Assembly (NCBI GenBank): GCA_008921705.1
Contig: VFFE01009164.1
Coordinates: 1,509,664 to 1,573,663 of the forward strand
Direction of reading: 5' to 3'
DNA: 64,000 nt
From: Burhinus oedicnemus
Lineage: Eukaryota > Chordata > Aves > Charadriiformes > Burhinidae
Shown in pieces: positions 26,672 to 39,515 of the stretch. The notes below the pieces were generated by a model that was given only the letters and a program-made list of their open reading frames with translations, was not told the DNA's origin and did not search any database. The position numbers and the translations under genes were made by a program. Within the stretch, counting starts at the first letter, position 1. The number at the start of each line of letters is the position of its first letter.

Positions 26672-29600
26672 CCTGGAAATAATGGCTTGTTTAAAGTACA
26701 ACTTTAGACCAGAGATACACAAAATAGTAACAGGAAGGCATAGTCCTGATCTATCAAAGTGAGATACTTTGAAAAAGCCATTAGCTCCAACCACACAGAT
26801 AAACTAAATGAATAAAGAAAATGTGCTTCCAAAGTGTCTTTTTTTTTTTAAAATCTAATAATTTCTTCTCTCTTCACATTTAAGTCCACCTATGTGCTTA
26901 AGGAGATGAGTCAAACTTAGCAGGACCTGAGCACTGAATTAAGTAGAGAAATAGAGAGAAATTCAACAATAAAGACCTTCATTAACAGATGCTTTAAAAC
27001 AAAAATAGGAGAAGAAAAGCAATCACTGTCGCTGAAAAGAAGATATGAAATTAAGAGCCTTTTTTTTTTCATCTGGGAGCTAGAAGAGGACCAAGAGTGA
27101 TTGCCGCCAGCACTCCCATTATCTAGAATACAGATCCAGGTAACTGGCAAGAGATAGACTACTTTAAATAGTAGATGTGAAATAATCTGTCTTTAAAAGA
27201 TGATGAAACTCTGCCTACTTGCTATGAAGATTGAAGCTGGATTTTCCCTAAACAGAACAGTGTGTAATTGCCTTTGGATTCTTGCCATTATTTTCAGTCC
27301 ATGCCATAGTTATTTCACATGAAGAACCTGAAGCTAAACAGAACTCTCTATGCTATTGATCCTATTTATGACAGTCTTGATCCTGCAGTGAAATGAGTTC
27401 AGACACAGAGCACATTCTTGGATCGGCAACCAAGTATCTGGTATGAAAGTTCCTGATTAGTAAGCGCTAGGTTCCATATCTGTTCTCTTGCATCATTCCC
27501 AAACCATATCCCATCACATCAGCCACAGCAAAACACGATTAGTATCTGAATTCATACCACAGCACTACATTTTGTGTTAGCCACCCATTGAGTTTGCCTG
27601 GTACAAAGTACCTGACTTCACTGTTTCATGCTTAAGGAGAACAGGAACGTCTCATGCTGAATTTAAATTTACGCAAATGTTGATGGCATGAGATTTCACA
27701 CACTTCATTATAGGACGTGAGATTATTTGGGCACCATACTCAGAAAGCAAAGAATATATCCTGTCTCCTCCCTGTGGCAGAGAGAGGCGATCAATCAAAA
27801 AGGTGCTCAGAGTCAGACAAAATGGCCATATGGTGCTTCAGTGTTCAAATTATGTGTATTCTTTAAAAAAATTGAATGCTGGATAATGATTTGCCACACT
27901 GCTATACTACAGGTAAGTTCAAAAGCAGTCATTGTCAGTATGCTGATTGATGTAAAGCTTTCAGTCTCTGGGGGGAAGAGTATAGCACTTCCTACTGCTT
28001 GATCCATAAAGCAGCATTTACTGCAGCCCACCTTCCTGGTCTGTGCTGCATAATACATTGCCAGATTATGGGAGTTAGGGAATTAAAAGGAAAAGAAAAG
28101 AATGGATGAAAAAGCCCTGACCCCCTCCTCTACAGGTGAAATATTTGAGTCCCTGCCTCAGGGTATTGGAAGTAGACACTAATTGCCATCCAGATACCCA
28201 CTACTTACTTTCACCTAAGTATTTCCCACTTCTGGCTGATCAATCAACCTAAAATTTAATTGAAAAAGTTTCCATTTAACGTTTGCATCCTGTGACGACT
28301 AGCTGGGACTGGAAGCATTCACTATCAGAGCTACAGTATAAAAAAAGGAGAATAGCACCGTGTGAAGGAGCCCAAGTAAAAGGCAAGAAATGAGAAGGGG
28401 GAAAAAAAAGCTCTTAAGGATACACACTTCAAGTTTCTTTTACTGAGAACCAACAACTTGCACTTCAGGTGATACTTCATGTGCCAGGTACTGTGCCAGG
28501 TGTTTGATTCTGTATTTGCTACTTAGTGATCACTATCTGGATTTTTGTAGGCATTTTCTCATGGCTGTTGAACAGAGACCTGCAACACCATCCACAGACA
28601 GGAAGGGGAAAGTATTATTGATCTGTGTCTGCTTTGATGTGCTGCTTTCTGGGAGTGAAAACCAATCTGTTACAATCAGACGCTGCACAGCCTGAATTAT
28701 ATTGAGGTTCCCATCAATATATAGAATATGTGGGAGCAAATAAACAGTAGCCACAAAAGAAAGACTTGACCAGATTATTAACCAACTCTGGGTGTTGCAA
28801 AAGGAAATTCACGTGGGATCCAGACAGGTCTCATTCTTAGAGACCTTTTGGGGACAAAAATACAAGAAAGGAAACGTTTGATACTGGAGACCACGCAGAG
28901 AAGGCAAAGAAGAGGATTTGCGCTTTATGAAGCATTAAAGTGACTTCTGTAATGATACTCTGTTTGGAAGAGAAATGCCCCATTTTAAAAAAATGAACGA
29001 AAGGAGCTGAGATTCAGAACTTGCAAACCTCGTTGACAGCCTTACAGATATTTCCTACGTTAGAGTTGTACCTAAAAGGGGTACAACACCAAAACCCAAA
29101 ATCCTTGGTCAAAAGTGTTTACAATCTGAGAGAAAGAACATGAGCACAAGCAGTCATCAGAAAGAAAGACTCAAAGGTGGTGATTAGAGACAAGGGGAAC
29201 AAGATCTGAAAGACAAAAGAGTAAATGGATTGATAGTGTTGAGCAGATAACATTCTCCCTGCCTCCTTAGAGCTTGCCACCATCTGCCTATCAGCCTCCA
29301 GGCAGGGCAGGCAGGCAAAGGGGAATATTGGTTACAAACAGGGACAGATGCCAAAATGAGATTGGCCAAAGGCAGGAACAAGTGACAGAAAGAAATTTGT
29401 TCAGAAACGAAGTCCCTGCAACGATTAGAAGTTTAACAACAAAATTGAAACAGATGTGTGTTTTACAGATTTAAAATATGTTTGGATGTGATTATGCAAT
29501 GTTTTGCATCTTGTTTCCTTCCTTAAACGTAGAAATCATCTGCAAATCGAAATAGTACTGATTTTTGCAGAGATGTAAATACAGAAAGTTCAAGAGTTAG

Positions 29601-31505
29601 GCTTGTGCAGAAACAACTTCCAGCTGCCTCTCCACATAGAGATTTCTGGTAGGTATCTCACTTTAAATGCAGAGATGGTAGTGCTTTGCCAAGCCAAAAC
29701 TATTCCATAACAGTGATCAAATGTGGCATGAAGGCTGAATTCATCAGTAGAACAGGTAAGATGGCCAAATATATGTTAATGATAACAGCTGAATAGAAGC
29801 AGAATTACATAGGCCTAAGGGAAATGTGAAAATATTGGAGGATGGAGTCAAAGGGAGCTTAGAGAATATTACGGCATGGCAAGTACATGTACTAGAATGA
29901 CAAAGTAATATAAGGAAGATCCTTTCATTTTGCTTAACTCGTCTGATGCATCTTCTCAACATGCAAAGATAGAAAACAGAGGTAACTGAAATAAAACGCT
30001 AAAGACAGCTTCAGTACCCTAAATACTGACAATGCATTAGAATACCTGGGACATATACATATGGCACAGATATGACACAGGACCCACAGAAGACTCGCAA
30101 CCTTGTGAAGTCAAGCAGAATATCTTAGAGCGTATCAAATGGCACTTGACACCTACAATGCAGCACCTGAAATATTCTCAGTCAAAAAAATATTTTCTCT
30201 CTGAAAGTACCAGGCAAATGCTCTCCTAAACACAACCACCAGCATAAGATTTCTTTAATCTTTTTATCCCACTTATTTAACTCTATCAAAATATCTTTGA
30301 GTGGAGTTGTTAAAAGAAAAGACAGGTTTCACAGAGAAGTGAGGGCCACTGGACTGACGCCTTTGGACATGGGTTATTTCTCTTGCAAATGTAAATGTTC
30401 ATGACCTAATGAGTTAGATGCAGAACAGTATACTGCGTAATAAAGGCAGAGGACTCTGAAGCAGGGTCTTGACTTTTAATTATTTGGAGAGGTTTATGAG
30501 ATTCTTCTGTTCTTGGGGTTTCAATTTCTCTTTGGAAGAGTAAATAAAATTAACTCAATTTCCAGCTGTGGACAGATTGTGGGCAGATAGATAATTACCC
30601 TGCCGTACCCGTGGGTAGCCAACTTCCCCCACTGTTCAGTAGCATTTGAATTGTTTGCCTTATCTCTCAGTGGTTTTGACTTTGTTGAGAAGAATGGAGG
30701 TGACATTTATCTCTTAACACAAACATATATTAGTAAGCCATTTTTAGAGATGCAGGTTAAGTGAGGGACCATAAGGCGCACATATGGACAGACATATTAT
30801 AGCAATTTTAGTAACAACAAAGACCAGAAGGGAATTGTTACATTTGGAGAGAATGTGATTCAAAGTTAAAGGATAAATTCAGGTATGTGTCACTATTCTC
30901 TCAATGCTAAAAGAAAGCAGGAAAATAATGACCTGTAATTCCAACAGGGAGCAAAGAATCAGACCTTCTACAGACAATAGGGGTGTTTCACCCCATACTC
31001 CTCTTTTGATTTCCACATGAAGCCACACACTGAATAAATTCCTGGCACAGTTCTGTCAAATTTCCTATCACTGTAGCCAGTTATTAAATATCTAGGTTTG
31101 ACAAGAGAAGTGACAAATGAGGATTACGTGAAAAGCAAGTATTTTGGTATTTCGGTAGTTTCTTGGCCCAGCTGCTATGTAACCAATAAGAGCTGGATTC
31201 ATCCAGATGGCAATGACTTAACTGTAAGACTACATCACTTACTTTAAGTGCTACAAAACACAGGCACGTGACCCCAGTCAGGAGATCCAGAATGTGTCAC
31301 CCTGGCACTGACATGCTACGATCAACAGACAGAGTGAAGCTGCTTTGAAGAGAGATCAAAAAAGCCCAAGGTTGTCTAGAGTTGGCCAGGAATAGGGCTG
31401 TGTCTGAACTTCGCGTCCTCACAAAAGCTCAGGTATGGTTCTGCCTTCAGGCTCCAGCCCCAGAGCTGTCTCCTAAGCCCTGACACATAACTAAACATGG
31501 GTTTT
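26672..31505. other. Non-coding stretch, nothing recognised
   Basis: No frame over 91 codons and no clear repeat family. Sequence around 28380-28520 has short echo repeats (GTGCCAGGTACTGTGCCAGGT). Bases 28990-29350 are purine-rich on the plus strand. Confidence 0.55.
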
Positions 31506-31575
31506 TGCAAAATATCCTAGTGACCAGAGCACTCAGAGAAGAGATATCTGTGTTCCAGCTTCTCCTCAGCTTAAG
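31506..31575 (+). repeat. Possible tRNA-derived SINE head (ancient)
   Basis: CCTAGTGACCAGAGCACTCA followed by GAGATATCTGTGTTCCAGCT parallels the A-box/B-box head of ancient amniote SINEs (CTAGTGGTTAGAGCACT...GATCTGGGTTC). The spacing between the two blocks is also right. No tail region was recognised, and birds carry few such elements, so this is tentative. Confidence 0.35.
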
Positions 31576-31791
31576 GAGACTTGATCCCCAAAATGCCATA
31601 CCCAAGAAGAGTGCCTTACCATCAAACCAGAGCTAACTGGAAGAGTAAAAGAGGTTAGTGAGAAGGTGCTTTCTAACCTTTCATTCCAGACTGGGCCACT
31701 GTGCTGTCAAAAGGGCAAAAAAAACTTGAAGTCAAAAGACAATACAGAATTGAGAGTCTAACTTTGAGGTCTGTGGGCAGATGGAGATAGG

Positions 31792-31825
31792 TGGACTCCA
31801 CCTGTGGATAGATAGGTGGAGTCCA
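31792..31825. repeat. Perfect 12-bp inverted repeat
   Basis: TGGACTCCACCT (31792-31803) and AGGTGGAGTCCA (31814-31825) are exact complements around a 10-base spacer. The spacer GTGGATAGAT partly repeats the flanking GAGATAGGTG. This small hairpin probably arose by local inverted duplication and is not recognised as a terminator or RNA. Confidence 0.9.
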
Positions 31826-32186
31826 TTGCCTAGCCATTTGTAGCATTTTTTAAAATTCATTTATGGAACATACAGTGGACAAACATAGAAACATCTTGGA
31901 AGCCTCCTTTTACCCAATTAATGACCGATCTTGTAGCTTTCAATATTCTGCAAGAAGGAAAATGACAGAAAGAAACATGTATATGATTAGAAAATTAGCC
32001 AAACTGGCATTTTTTTAATATTTTGAGTCATAACTGATGATAGAAACCAACACCTGACATGTTAATGCCCAGACTTTTGGACAAATTCTTCTGAAAAATT
32101 AATTGATTACATTATAAATTCATAGTATTCTGTAACTAAAAATTTTTAAATTGTATAAAATTCCATAAAATTACAGTATTCTATCA
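31826..32186. other. AT-rich non-coding stretch upstream of the LTR
   Basis: No coding trace and no retroviral internal sequence adjoining the LTR on this side, which supports a solo LTR. Confidence 0.65.
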
Positions 32187-32846
32187 GTATATGTCCTGGT
32201 TTGAGCAACCCAGGACTAACTTGTCTTCTAATACTTGGGAAAACTGTACTTTTAGAAGACTCTAGAGTTTGAATTTGTGAAAATACTTACTTTATAGCCA
32301 GCTATGGTGTGTGAGTTTCAAGGTGTCAGTGTTTTCGAGCTTCCCAGGTGCCGGGATGAGGAGGAGTGAGACCCGGGCACCAGACACAAGATGGGCAACA
32401 GGATTATTTCATACCATGAACATCACATTCAATACAAATTAAAAAGTTTGCTGCAAAGTTCTCTCTCTCCCTTGATGGCTGTGATCCTGAGAACTTCTTG
32501 CCCCAGTGTTGGACCCCTGAGGCCTTCCCTTCCTCCTGAAGTGTAGTGCTCGCAGTGTCTGACATTTGCTAACCACTGCTGGGAGTGCACAGCTTCCTAC
32601 TGATAGAATGGGCTGAGTATAATCCTTGTGTATTTTATATTGGTATCGAGATCAATATTGGTTCTTTAGTGTTATTAAGGTTAATTATCTAGTCTTATTC
32701 TATTAAATCTGTTTATATTTCAATCCCTGGGTTTCCTTTATTTTTTTCCTGATTCCCCTTCCTTGATGGGGAGGGGTCATCGGGTGATAGAATAATTGTC
32801 TAAACGACAATAAATTGTTGTGGGTTTCTCAAACCATAGCAGTGTA
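32187..32846 (+). mobile_element. Solo LTR of an avian ERVL-class endogenous retrovirus
   Basis: The LTR itself is 32192-32841 (650 bases). It starts TGTCCTGGTTTG and ends AAACCATAGCA, the TG...CA termini of retroviral LTRs, and the ends are those of the common avian ERVL-type LTR. The flanks GTATA (32187-32191) and GTGTA (32842-32846) differ at one base and fit a 5-bp target-site duplication. Possible polyadenylation signals are ATTAAA at 32702-32707 and AATAAA at 32809-32814. The CTATTAAATCTGTTTATATT to TTCCTTGATGGGGAGG region also follows the family pattern. No gag, pol or env sequence adjoins either side, so the provirus was reduced by LTR-LTR recombination. The class is assigned from memory of consensus; ERVK- or ERV1-like origin is less likely given the 5-bp duplication. 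Confidence 0.8.
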
Positions 32847-34473
32847 TTATTTTGTTATTATTATTTTGAATTGATGAACAATGGGAAGGCAACAAAAATA
32901 CCTTCACTCTCAACTATAGACAAGAAACTGGAGGTAGTCTAGAAGAATGAACAGACGAGGAAAACGCTGCAATGTCTGAGAGCTGGTTTTGGCAGAAAGA
33001 TTTCCGGCACCAATAGTGGCATTAAAAGTTAAATGTGGAACACTTTGCACAGAATCATAGCTTGTGCAGCCATAATAATCCTTGACATGCATTATTTTTG
33101 AGCCACTGCTGCCCCTATGCAATGTGTTAAGACAACGAACTTCCCAACCCAATCAGAAGATGTCACAAACATTACTGCTCCACTCCATAACACACAGTGG
33201 TGAGCCAGGGCAGGCCTCCGGGAGACATTAAACGAGTGGTAGAGTACAGCACCAAGGCAAGAGAAGTCCTCAGAGGTTTAAGCTCTCCCACTTCTGTCAC
33301 TGTAACTTGGTCTGACTCAGAGCCAGCAAATGCTGCAGCTGCTGCTCTTTCTCACACTATCCGTAAACAAATGTGCCCTGTGCATTTAGCAGGCTCTTGT
33401 TAAAAAAAACAACCAAACAGCAAAAAACATATACCAAAAGAAAGCAAAAAAACAAACAGCAAAAAAGAATTTTTTCATATTAGAAAAAACTATCCCTTTC
33501 TTGTATTCTTTTTTAACCACAGATTTTACTTCACCAAGCTTCATTTTTCACTGTCTTGCAATATTGTACATCTTCTCAGTTGAAAATAAAGTGAAATCAA
33601 TATAGACATGTGGCATATATGGACCACAAAAATTCTCTGCATGTGTTCTCTGGTACTCAGTTTACATGGGCAATAAGGATGATAGAATTTCCACAGTTTT
33701 TTCACCTTTCATACCCATTACAGATTCTTTAAGGGTCTCTGAGGGACTGGTTTTAAGCACGCTATTTAATGGTCCATAGAAAATACAAATCCACTAACCT
33801 GATTTAAGAAATGCCCACTCATTTTGGTACATGAAGTTATTTGAAAAGTATTATTTTCCAGAAGATACATGATACTATTGCAAATGGTCACAGGGAATTT
33901 GAAAACACAAGTTCAAAATGTCTGTTGTATACCACCCCTGCATGTATGGAGCCAGATGTTGCTCCCTGCTCCCTATTTAAAGTTGCCACTAACATAAACA
34001 CAAGTTATATATTTTCCAGTTACTCCGTGTCCCTTTTTTTTTCCTTAGAGGGTCAGAGTCCTCAAGCACCTGATTTGGTTCCAGAGGGATCCAGTCTTTG
34101 CTAGCACACAACTATAGAATCAAGTACAGGCACTGCAATATGTTGAACGGTTGAGGATGTCAAGGGGTGAGATTTAAGTCCGCAGTGATTCTGAATTTGC
34201 AGACTGAGTTCAACTCTAACATATGCTCAGTTTCAAATATATATTTATTGTAAAAATGGTTCCAGAGTGTTATACTCTCTATATACACTGATAACATTTA
34301 GGATGCACTGGTTTTGCTTTAACTGTCTTCCGGAGACTTTGATAGTGCTCTTCAACAGACGGGAGCTTGGGGACCATCAGTCACCATCTTGATTATAGTT
34401 ACAAGGTGTGGAGCGCCATAATCACAGGCTAGGAAATACTGGACTGAATAAAGTCTTGAATATGTTTTACCAT
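32847..34473. other. Non-coding stretch with an A-rich tract
   Basis: No gene. A-rich sequence at 33400-33475 carries a duplicated CAAACAGCAAAAAA motif. Bases 33190-33400 are GC-richer with a 68-codon frame that is not recognised. Confidence 0.5.
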
Positions 34474-34513
34474 AGTGGGCATTAGTGGGCATTAGTGGGC
34501 ATTAGTGGGCATT
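34474..34513 (+). repeat. 10-bp minisatellite, four exact copies
   Basis: AGTGGGCATT is repeated four times without change. Exactness implies recent expansion or ongoing homogenisation, so length polymorphism between individuals is likely. Confidence 0.95.
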
Positions 34514-37500
34514 TATTACACAATATTACTCATCTCTAGCACTTTATTTCCTGCATTTATAGTAAGAAACTCTACAAACATGGTGATAAACCAAATTACG
34601 TACAAGCCTTACTTTAGAGGGACTTTTCTGTTTACATACACAGGGATGCCCTAGCAAATTAAATCTTTTATGCTTTATTAGACCTCAACAACAACAGCAA
34701 CAACAACAAACCTTCAAACAAATGTCCTTCTGTGGGCTAAATTCTGCAATAGTTACAGGCTCAATAGGTTTATCAATTGCTGTTTCCTCTGAGGCTGAAA
34801 AGGTAATGAACAAATGCCTTGCTCTTCTACCAGTCTCACCGTAACTCCAAGGAACAATAAACCAGTTATATATATTCAAAAAACCCCTGCCCTCACAGGT
34901 CCAAACCCTACAAGCCCACTCTTCTGACCTGCTACCTTTAATGATAGTTACAGATCAGGGCCAAATTGTGGACTTCAGTGCAGGCATTTATAGTTTAGGG
35001 CAATGCCATTCCTTGCTTCTCAGAGTGCAATTTAGCCAGAAAAGGTTTTATTCAAAACAAATCTGATAAAAGGGAGAATGACAGGAGCGAGACGTGGCTC
35101 CTCCTTCTTCCACAAAGGATGCTTCCTTGCTAGCAGAATCCTCCTCTCCTTCTCCCTCCCTCAGTTTGACAATTGCAGAGTGCCAAGACGTGGAAATCAT
35201 CCTTCCACTGGTGACATCTGTCTCCCCAAAGAGCTCTAGAGGCAGTTATTGTGATAGCTTTGGAGTCTGTCATATGATTAGGCGAATATCGAACAGTCTG
35301 GGACTTCATTCTCTTAATGCTAGTTCCTGTGACTCACATTTGATTGGCTGGCATTATGCAATGTATCATTTTATTTTAATTTTTTTGTGCTAAGAAAGGG
35401 AAGAAAAAGGCTTAAATAAATTTATGCATAGGGCTTGCAGTTTAGAAATGCCTTCTCTTTCATTTATTGTATGGTATATCCATAACTATCAGTTAGCATT
35501 GTCCATTTATGCATCTACTTGAAATATTAAGTTTTCATTGTGAAAAGGCTGATGTTTACGAACATGTAAGAAAGCTTTCTGTGCCACTTCTTTGCAAACA
35601 GAGATTTCAGAACAGTCCCATTAATGAACCATAAAGGAAAAAGATTTTTTAAAATAACAACTCTCTTAAGAAATGGCATTTAAAAGGAGTACAGATTAAT
35701 ATCAGAAACAAGGCAAAAGAGTTAAAGAAGTTTTAAGTATTATCCTTTTCAGCATGGCTATCAATAGGAAGCTGACAATAGTATTATTGCTATTTACATA
35801 TTGGTAACACGCTGGTATGAATTTGCATAACGTATTGTGGTTCTATGCTCTAGGGAGTTGCATTGTAACATATTGGTGCTTAATGAACTCTGAAAAAATT
35901 GATTTTCCACAGAGTAAATTAAGGAATGCATTATAGCTGTTAAAGCAATCTTAAGGGAAATCTGAGGCTTCCACTGCAGCACCATGCTTAGTAAGTAATA
36001 AATTACATGTTATACTTATTTGCCTTAATTCATGCTAATTTTGTCCAATTAATGTATCACAGTAATTCAGAAGCCTGTCACAGGAGAGCTAATTATTTAT
36101 TGGATTTTTGTGTTCAGCTCCCTAGGAGTCTACTAGCAAACAAACTTGCGACTGTCTTTCTGTTAGGTCCACAATGACATTCTTATGTCTTACTGTGGAA
36201 AGAAAAAGAATGTTATTATTTTCTGGTTTCAGTTATAAAAATGGATCGTTATTCACGTAAGTTAGTTTTTTGTTTATAAACTGGTGTCACGTCATGACAG
36301 ACTGCCATACTGTTAGGATGAGATCCAATATTTTTCCTCTTCCTGTAAATGCCTGAACATGACATAATTCTTATTAAAGACCATGGCAGTACTTTTCGCA
36401 ACCTGAAAGCTTCTGCTGAGTGTGTGTAAAGTTCGAGAAAAAAACCTTTCTCGTTCTTTTCACTGAAACCTGTTTTTCAAAATCCATTGGCTTGAAAAAT
36501 CAAGCACAACGTGCCCATAGCAATTCATACTTTTTTACAAAAAAAGATTTTTAACTGTGGTAGAATGTTAATTCACAGCAAGAAATGAATTATTTATGAG
36601 ATTAATTTGTGCAATTCATACCTATAAATAATATGGCAGTTGCTAAATAATTTGCACAGAGTGATAAGATGCAGACATCACAGTTAAACAATAAGAGAGT
36701 CACCAGCTGTGAAATACCCACTATCTGCTAGCATTCTGTCATGCGCAAGCACTTACAGAAAATTATTTGTCGGGGGTGGAAAGTATTAGATCTGATACTT
36801 GGCTTCTTCTCATGGGTAGCGGGAGAATACTTGTCAGTTGATTACTGTCTTCTACCCTATGTGAAAAGAAGTGATATTTCTTTAAATGTATAATGCAAAG
36901 TGACGTTACCAGCAGGCTACATAAAATCATGTGATGTAACCTGCCATAATATGATGCACATGACCGACTGTGGCACAAATTTAAAGAGATTTATTTTAGA
37001 AGAACTGGTGAGAAAAAAAATATTACCCCTACTCCTTTTCAGTCACTTACCATTGATCTGTGTTTGCCTATAGCCAAATGAATACCTGGTAGTTCAGTAA
37101 ACGTCTCTGAGCAATATACCGTCTTACACTTACTGTAGCTATTATTATCACTTAAAAAGCATCTGTCAAGTACTTCATAGTTTTCTACCATCGTTTTTCA
37201 ATCTCCTCATTCCTAGCAAGCACACAAAATCTTGACAAAGAATTAATTATCCAGCCCGGGTTTCTTGGAAAACAGCTGTTTAACTGTTTATGGCACTTAG
37301 AATTTGAAATTGTTTTCTTCGCTTTCTTCTTTGAGTTCTCCACTCCAGAAAGTATAAAGCCTACACTTAATGTTAAATGTATCTTAAATCACATCAAAGT
37401 CAGCAGGGATAATGACTGAGTTTTCCCCTTAATTAGGAGCTTTATTTTCAGACTGCACTACCTGAACATTCTGGAGAAGGAGACGGAATATGGACACCCC

Positions 37501-39420
37501 TTCCAAGGATGGAAGCACTTGTGGCCAATCACACCACGTAAACTTGATGGGTGTTTTATGAATGGTTCAGAAAAAGGGGTGAACTATGCAACAGAGTAAC
37601 AATCAACAAACAAAACCCCGGAATCAGGAAGAAAAGACCTTGTGACAATGTCAGAAAATTCCTCCTGGCAGCAAATACATCAGTTTTGAAAGCCCACTTG
37701 CCTGAAAATATTCATAACTTTTTCCATCTCTCAACCCTTTTTTCCAATGAGTAGCCTGCATCATTGCCTATATGGAGAAGTTTAAATAGCCTCCTCTCAT
37801 GAGCCAAAACCCACACAACCTGACACTGAAAATCATCTAAAACACTGATCATATGGAACAGCTGACAGAGGGTTTGCATTGTGAAGATGTCACACTATGG
37901 ATATACAGAATAGGAAAAAGCCTAAAAAGTTAAAACAAGATTTGGAATCCCTAGCTGGAATGAATGTTTTAAAGCGCCCATGTTTACTCTCTTGTTAAGC
38001 TAATATGTTTGCTTCTGCTAGACGTAGCAGAAACTGAGAAGCTAACTTTTGTGTTACTTTAGTGTACTATAGAAACTTTAAAAAAACTACACCACCAAAA
38101 CACCCTTGGAGAGGGAAGGCTGGTGATAAGGAACTAGATATTCATTAGAGACTCCATTTGTAACAGACCCTTGACTACGTTTGCTCCTTCCTTTTCCAAG
38201 CCACCCTCCTGTAGAGCCCAGCTGCACAAGGACGGTAGGGAGGAAGGGTATTGTACTTTTCCTCTGCTTCTTTCTGGTTGTGCCAGCTAATAAATGCCTC
38301 ACTTGAAAATCCTGTTCTTTCCATGGAGGTAGCTGCTTCTCTGCTAGTTATTTCATTGGGTTCTCTTCTGGTCATTCAGAATATGACAAAAGAAACCAAG
38401 TTTCAAACACCTTCTTGTATCACAGAAATGTATGGAAATCTTGAGTCATACAGCAGCAAGTGGCAAGACTGCTATGAACTTCAACAACCCAAGAGTTCAC
38501 CCACAGTCTCTTGTACACTAAGCACCTGTAGAGGATAATTTCTGGAACTATAACTTTCCCAACGCCAATGTATTCTGTCATTCCTCCTGACACCTGACAT
38601 GTTCTGACACACCGTTTCTTTCCAACTTACAAAGACAACTCCTTTCTCCACACCTGGAATGTCTTTGTCTCACTTCTTTCCCCCTCATGCCCTCCTGCCA
38701 CTTCCCTGGCAAAGATCCATCAGCAAAGGGTTTCACATCTCCCTTTTCAGACTGACAAGATTTTAGTGGTCTTTCATCACCCACCAAATGAGGAAAAGCT
38801 TTTTATGAAAGCAGGAATATGTATTTAAGACCATGTTCACAATGCAGATTATTTGTGTAATCAGTGCCTGTACTGTGTTTCCTGCCATACAAAATCTGTC
38901 TTGTTATGCTAACTGGCTGCCTTTGTCAGACCATAAGAGATATTAAAAAAACAAAAGTGACAGTGGAGCAGGGTGTAATTTTAGGGAAGATCCCCACTGG
39001 AAGCAGCATCTTCCCCCTTCTCTCAAAGGAAACAGAAAGATTTTACAGATTACAGAGATTCCCAAACCAATCCGGCTCTCAGTGGTTTCAGAAAACAGCG
39101 CTGTTCAAAAAACTGCATCCTTCTTAGCCACAGCTGGATGTAGCCCCAGCCCAAATGTCTTTCTGGCAGTTCATAGTATCATGGATGAATGCAGGTATCA
39201 CTAGAGAGAGAGAGAAAGATGTGGATACACTCATAAAACTGCAAGCTTATACAAATAGCATTCATTTACTCACTGAGTTCAGAAACAGATTATTTGAAGA
39301 AATGGAGGGCAATGATAGCAAGACTTTTAAATGATAACTAAGCAGCACCTTGGCCTCAATTACAACACTAAATTAAAGCAGAAATCATATAAAGAAAAAG
39401 GTGACCCAACTCAGCATTAA
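34514..39420. other. Non-coding stretch; TAAT-rich block at 36.0-36.3 kb
   Basis: No gene. A (CAA)n tract lies at 34686-34710 with one CAG interruption. Bases 36020-36200 carry several TAATT cores (CCAATTAATG, GCTAATTATTTATTGG) in repeat-free sequence and look like a conserved non-coding element. A similar texture occurs at 37235-37330. A GAGAGAGAGA tract is near 39204. Function is inferred only. Confidence 0.45.
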
Positions 39421-39515
39421 TTATAGAATGACAAAACCACGCAGGTTGGAAGGGAGCTCCAGAAACCATCTAGTCTGACCTTCTGCCCAAAGCAGGTCGG
39501 TCGGATCAGGCTGCC
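39421..39515 (-). mobile_element. CR1 LINE, 5'-truncated 3' end
   Basis: Read on the plus strand, TAGAATGACAAAACCACGCA, then GGTTGGAAGGGAGCTCC, CATCTAGTCTGACC and AAAGCAGGTC follow in the order of the reverse complement of an avian CR1 3' end. CR1 is the dominant non-LTR retrotransposon of birds and reptiles and is nearly always 5'-truncated, as here, with no open reading frame. The 3' terminus lies at about 39421. The ATTCTATG tail is reduced to a single imperfect unit. The truncation point near 39515 is approximate. Confidence 0.85.

Noticed and set aside
33051..33120. AGAATCATAG read as a CR1 tail
   Set aside because: Only the 10-base tail-like motif is present. The adjoining sequence does not follow the CR1 3' end.
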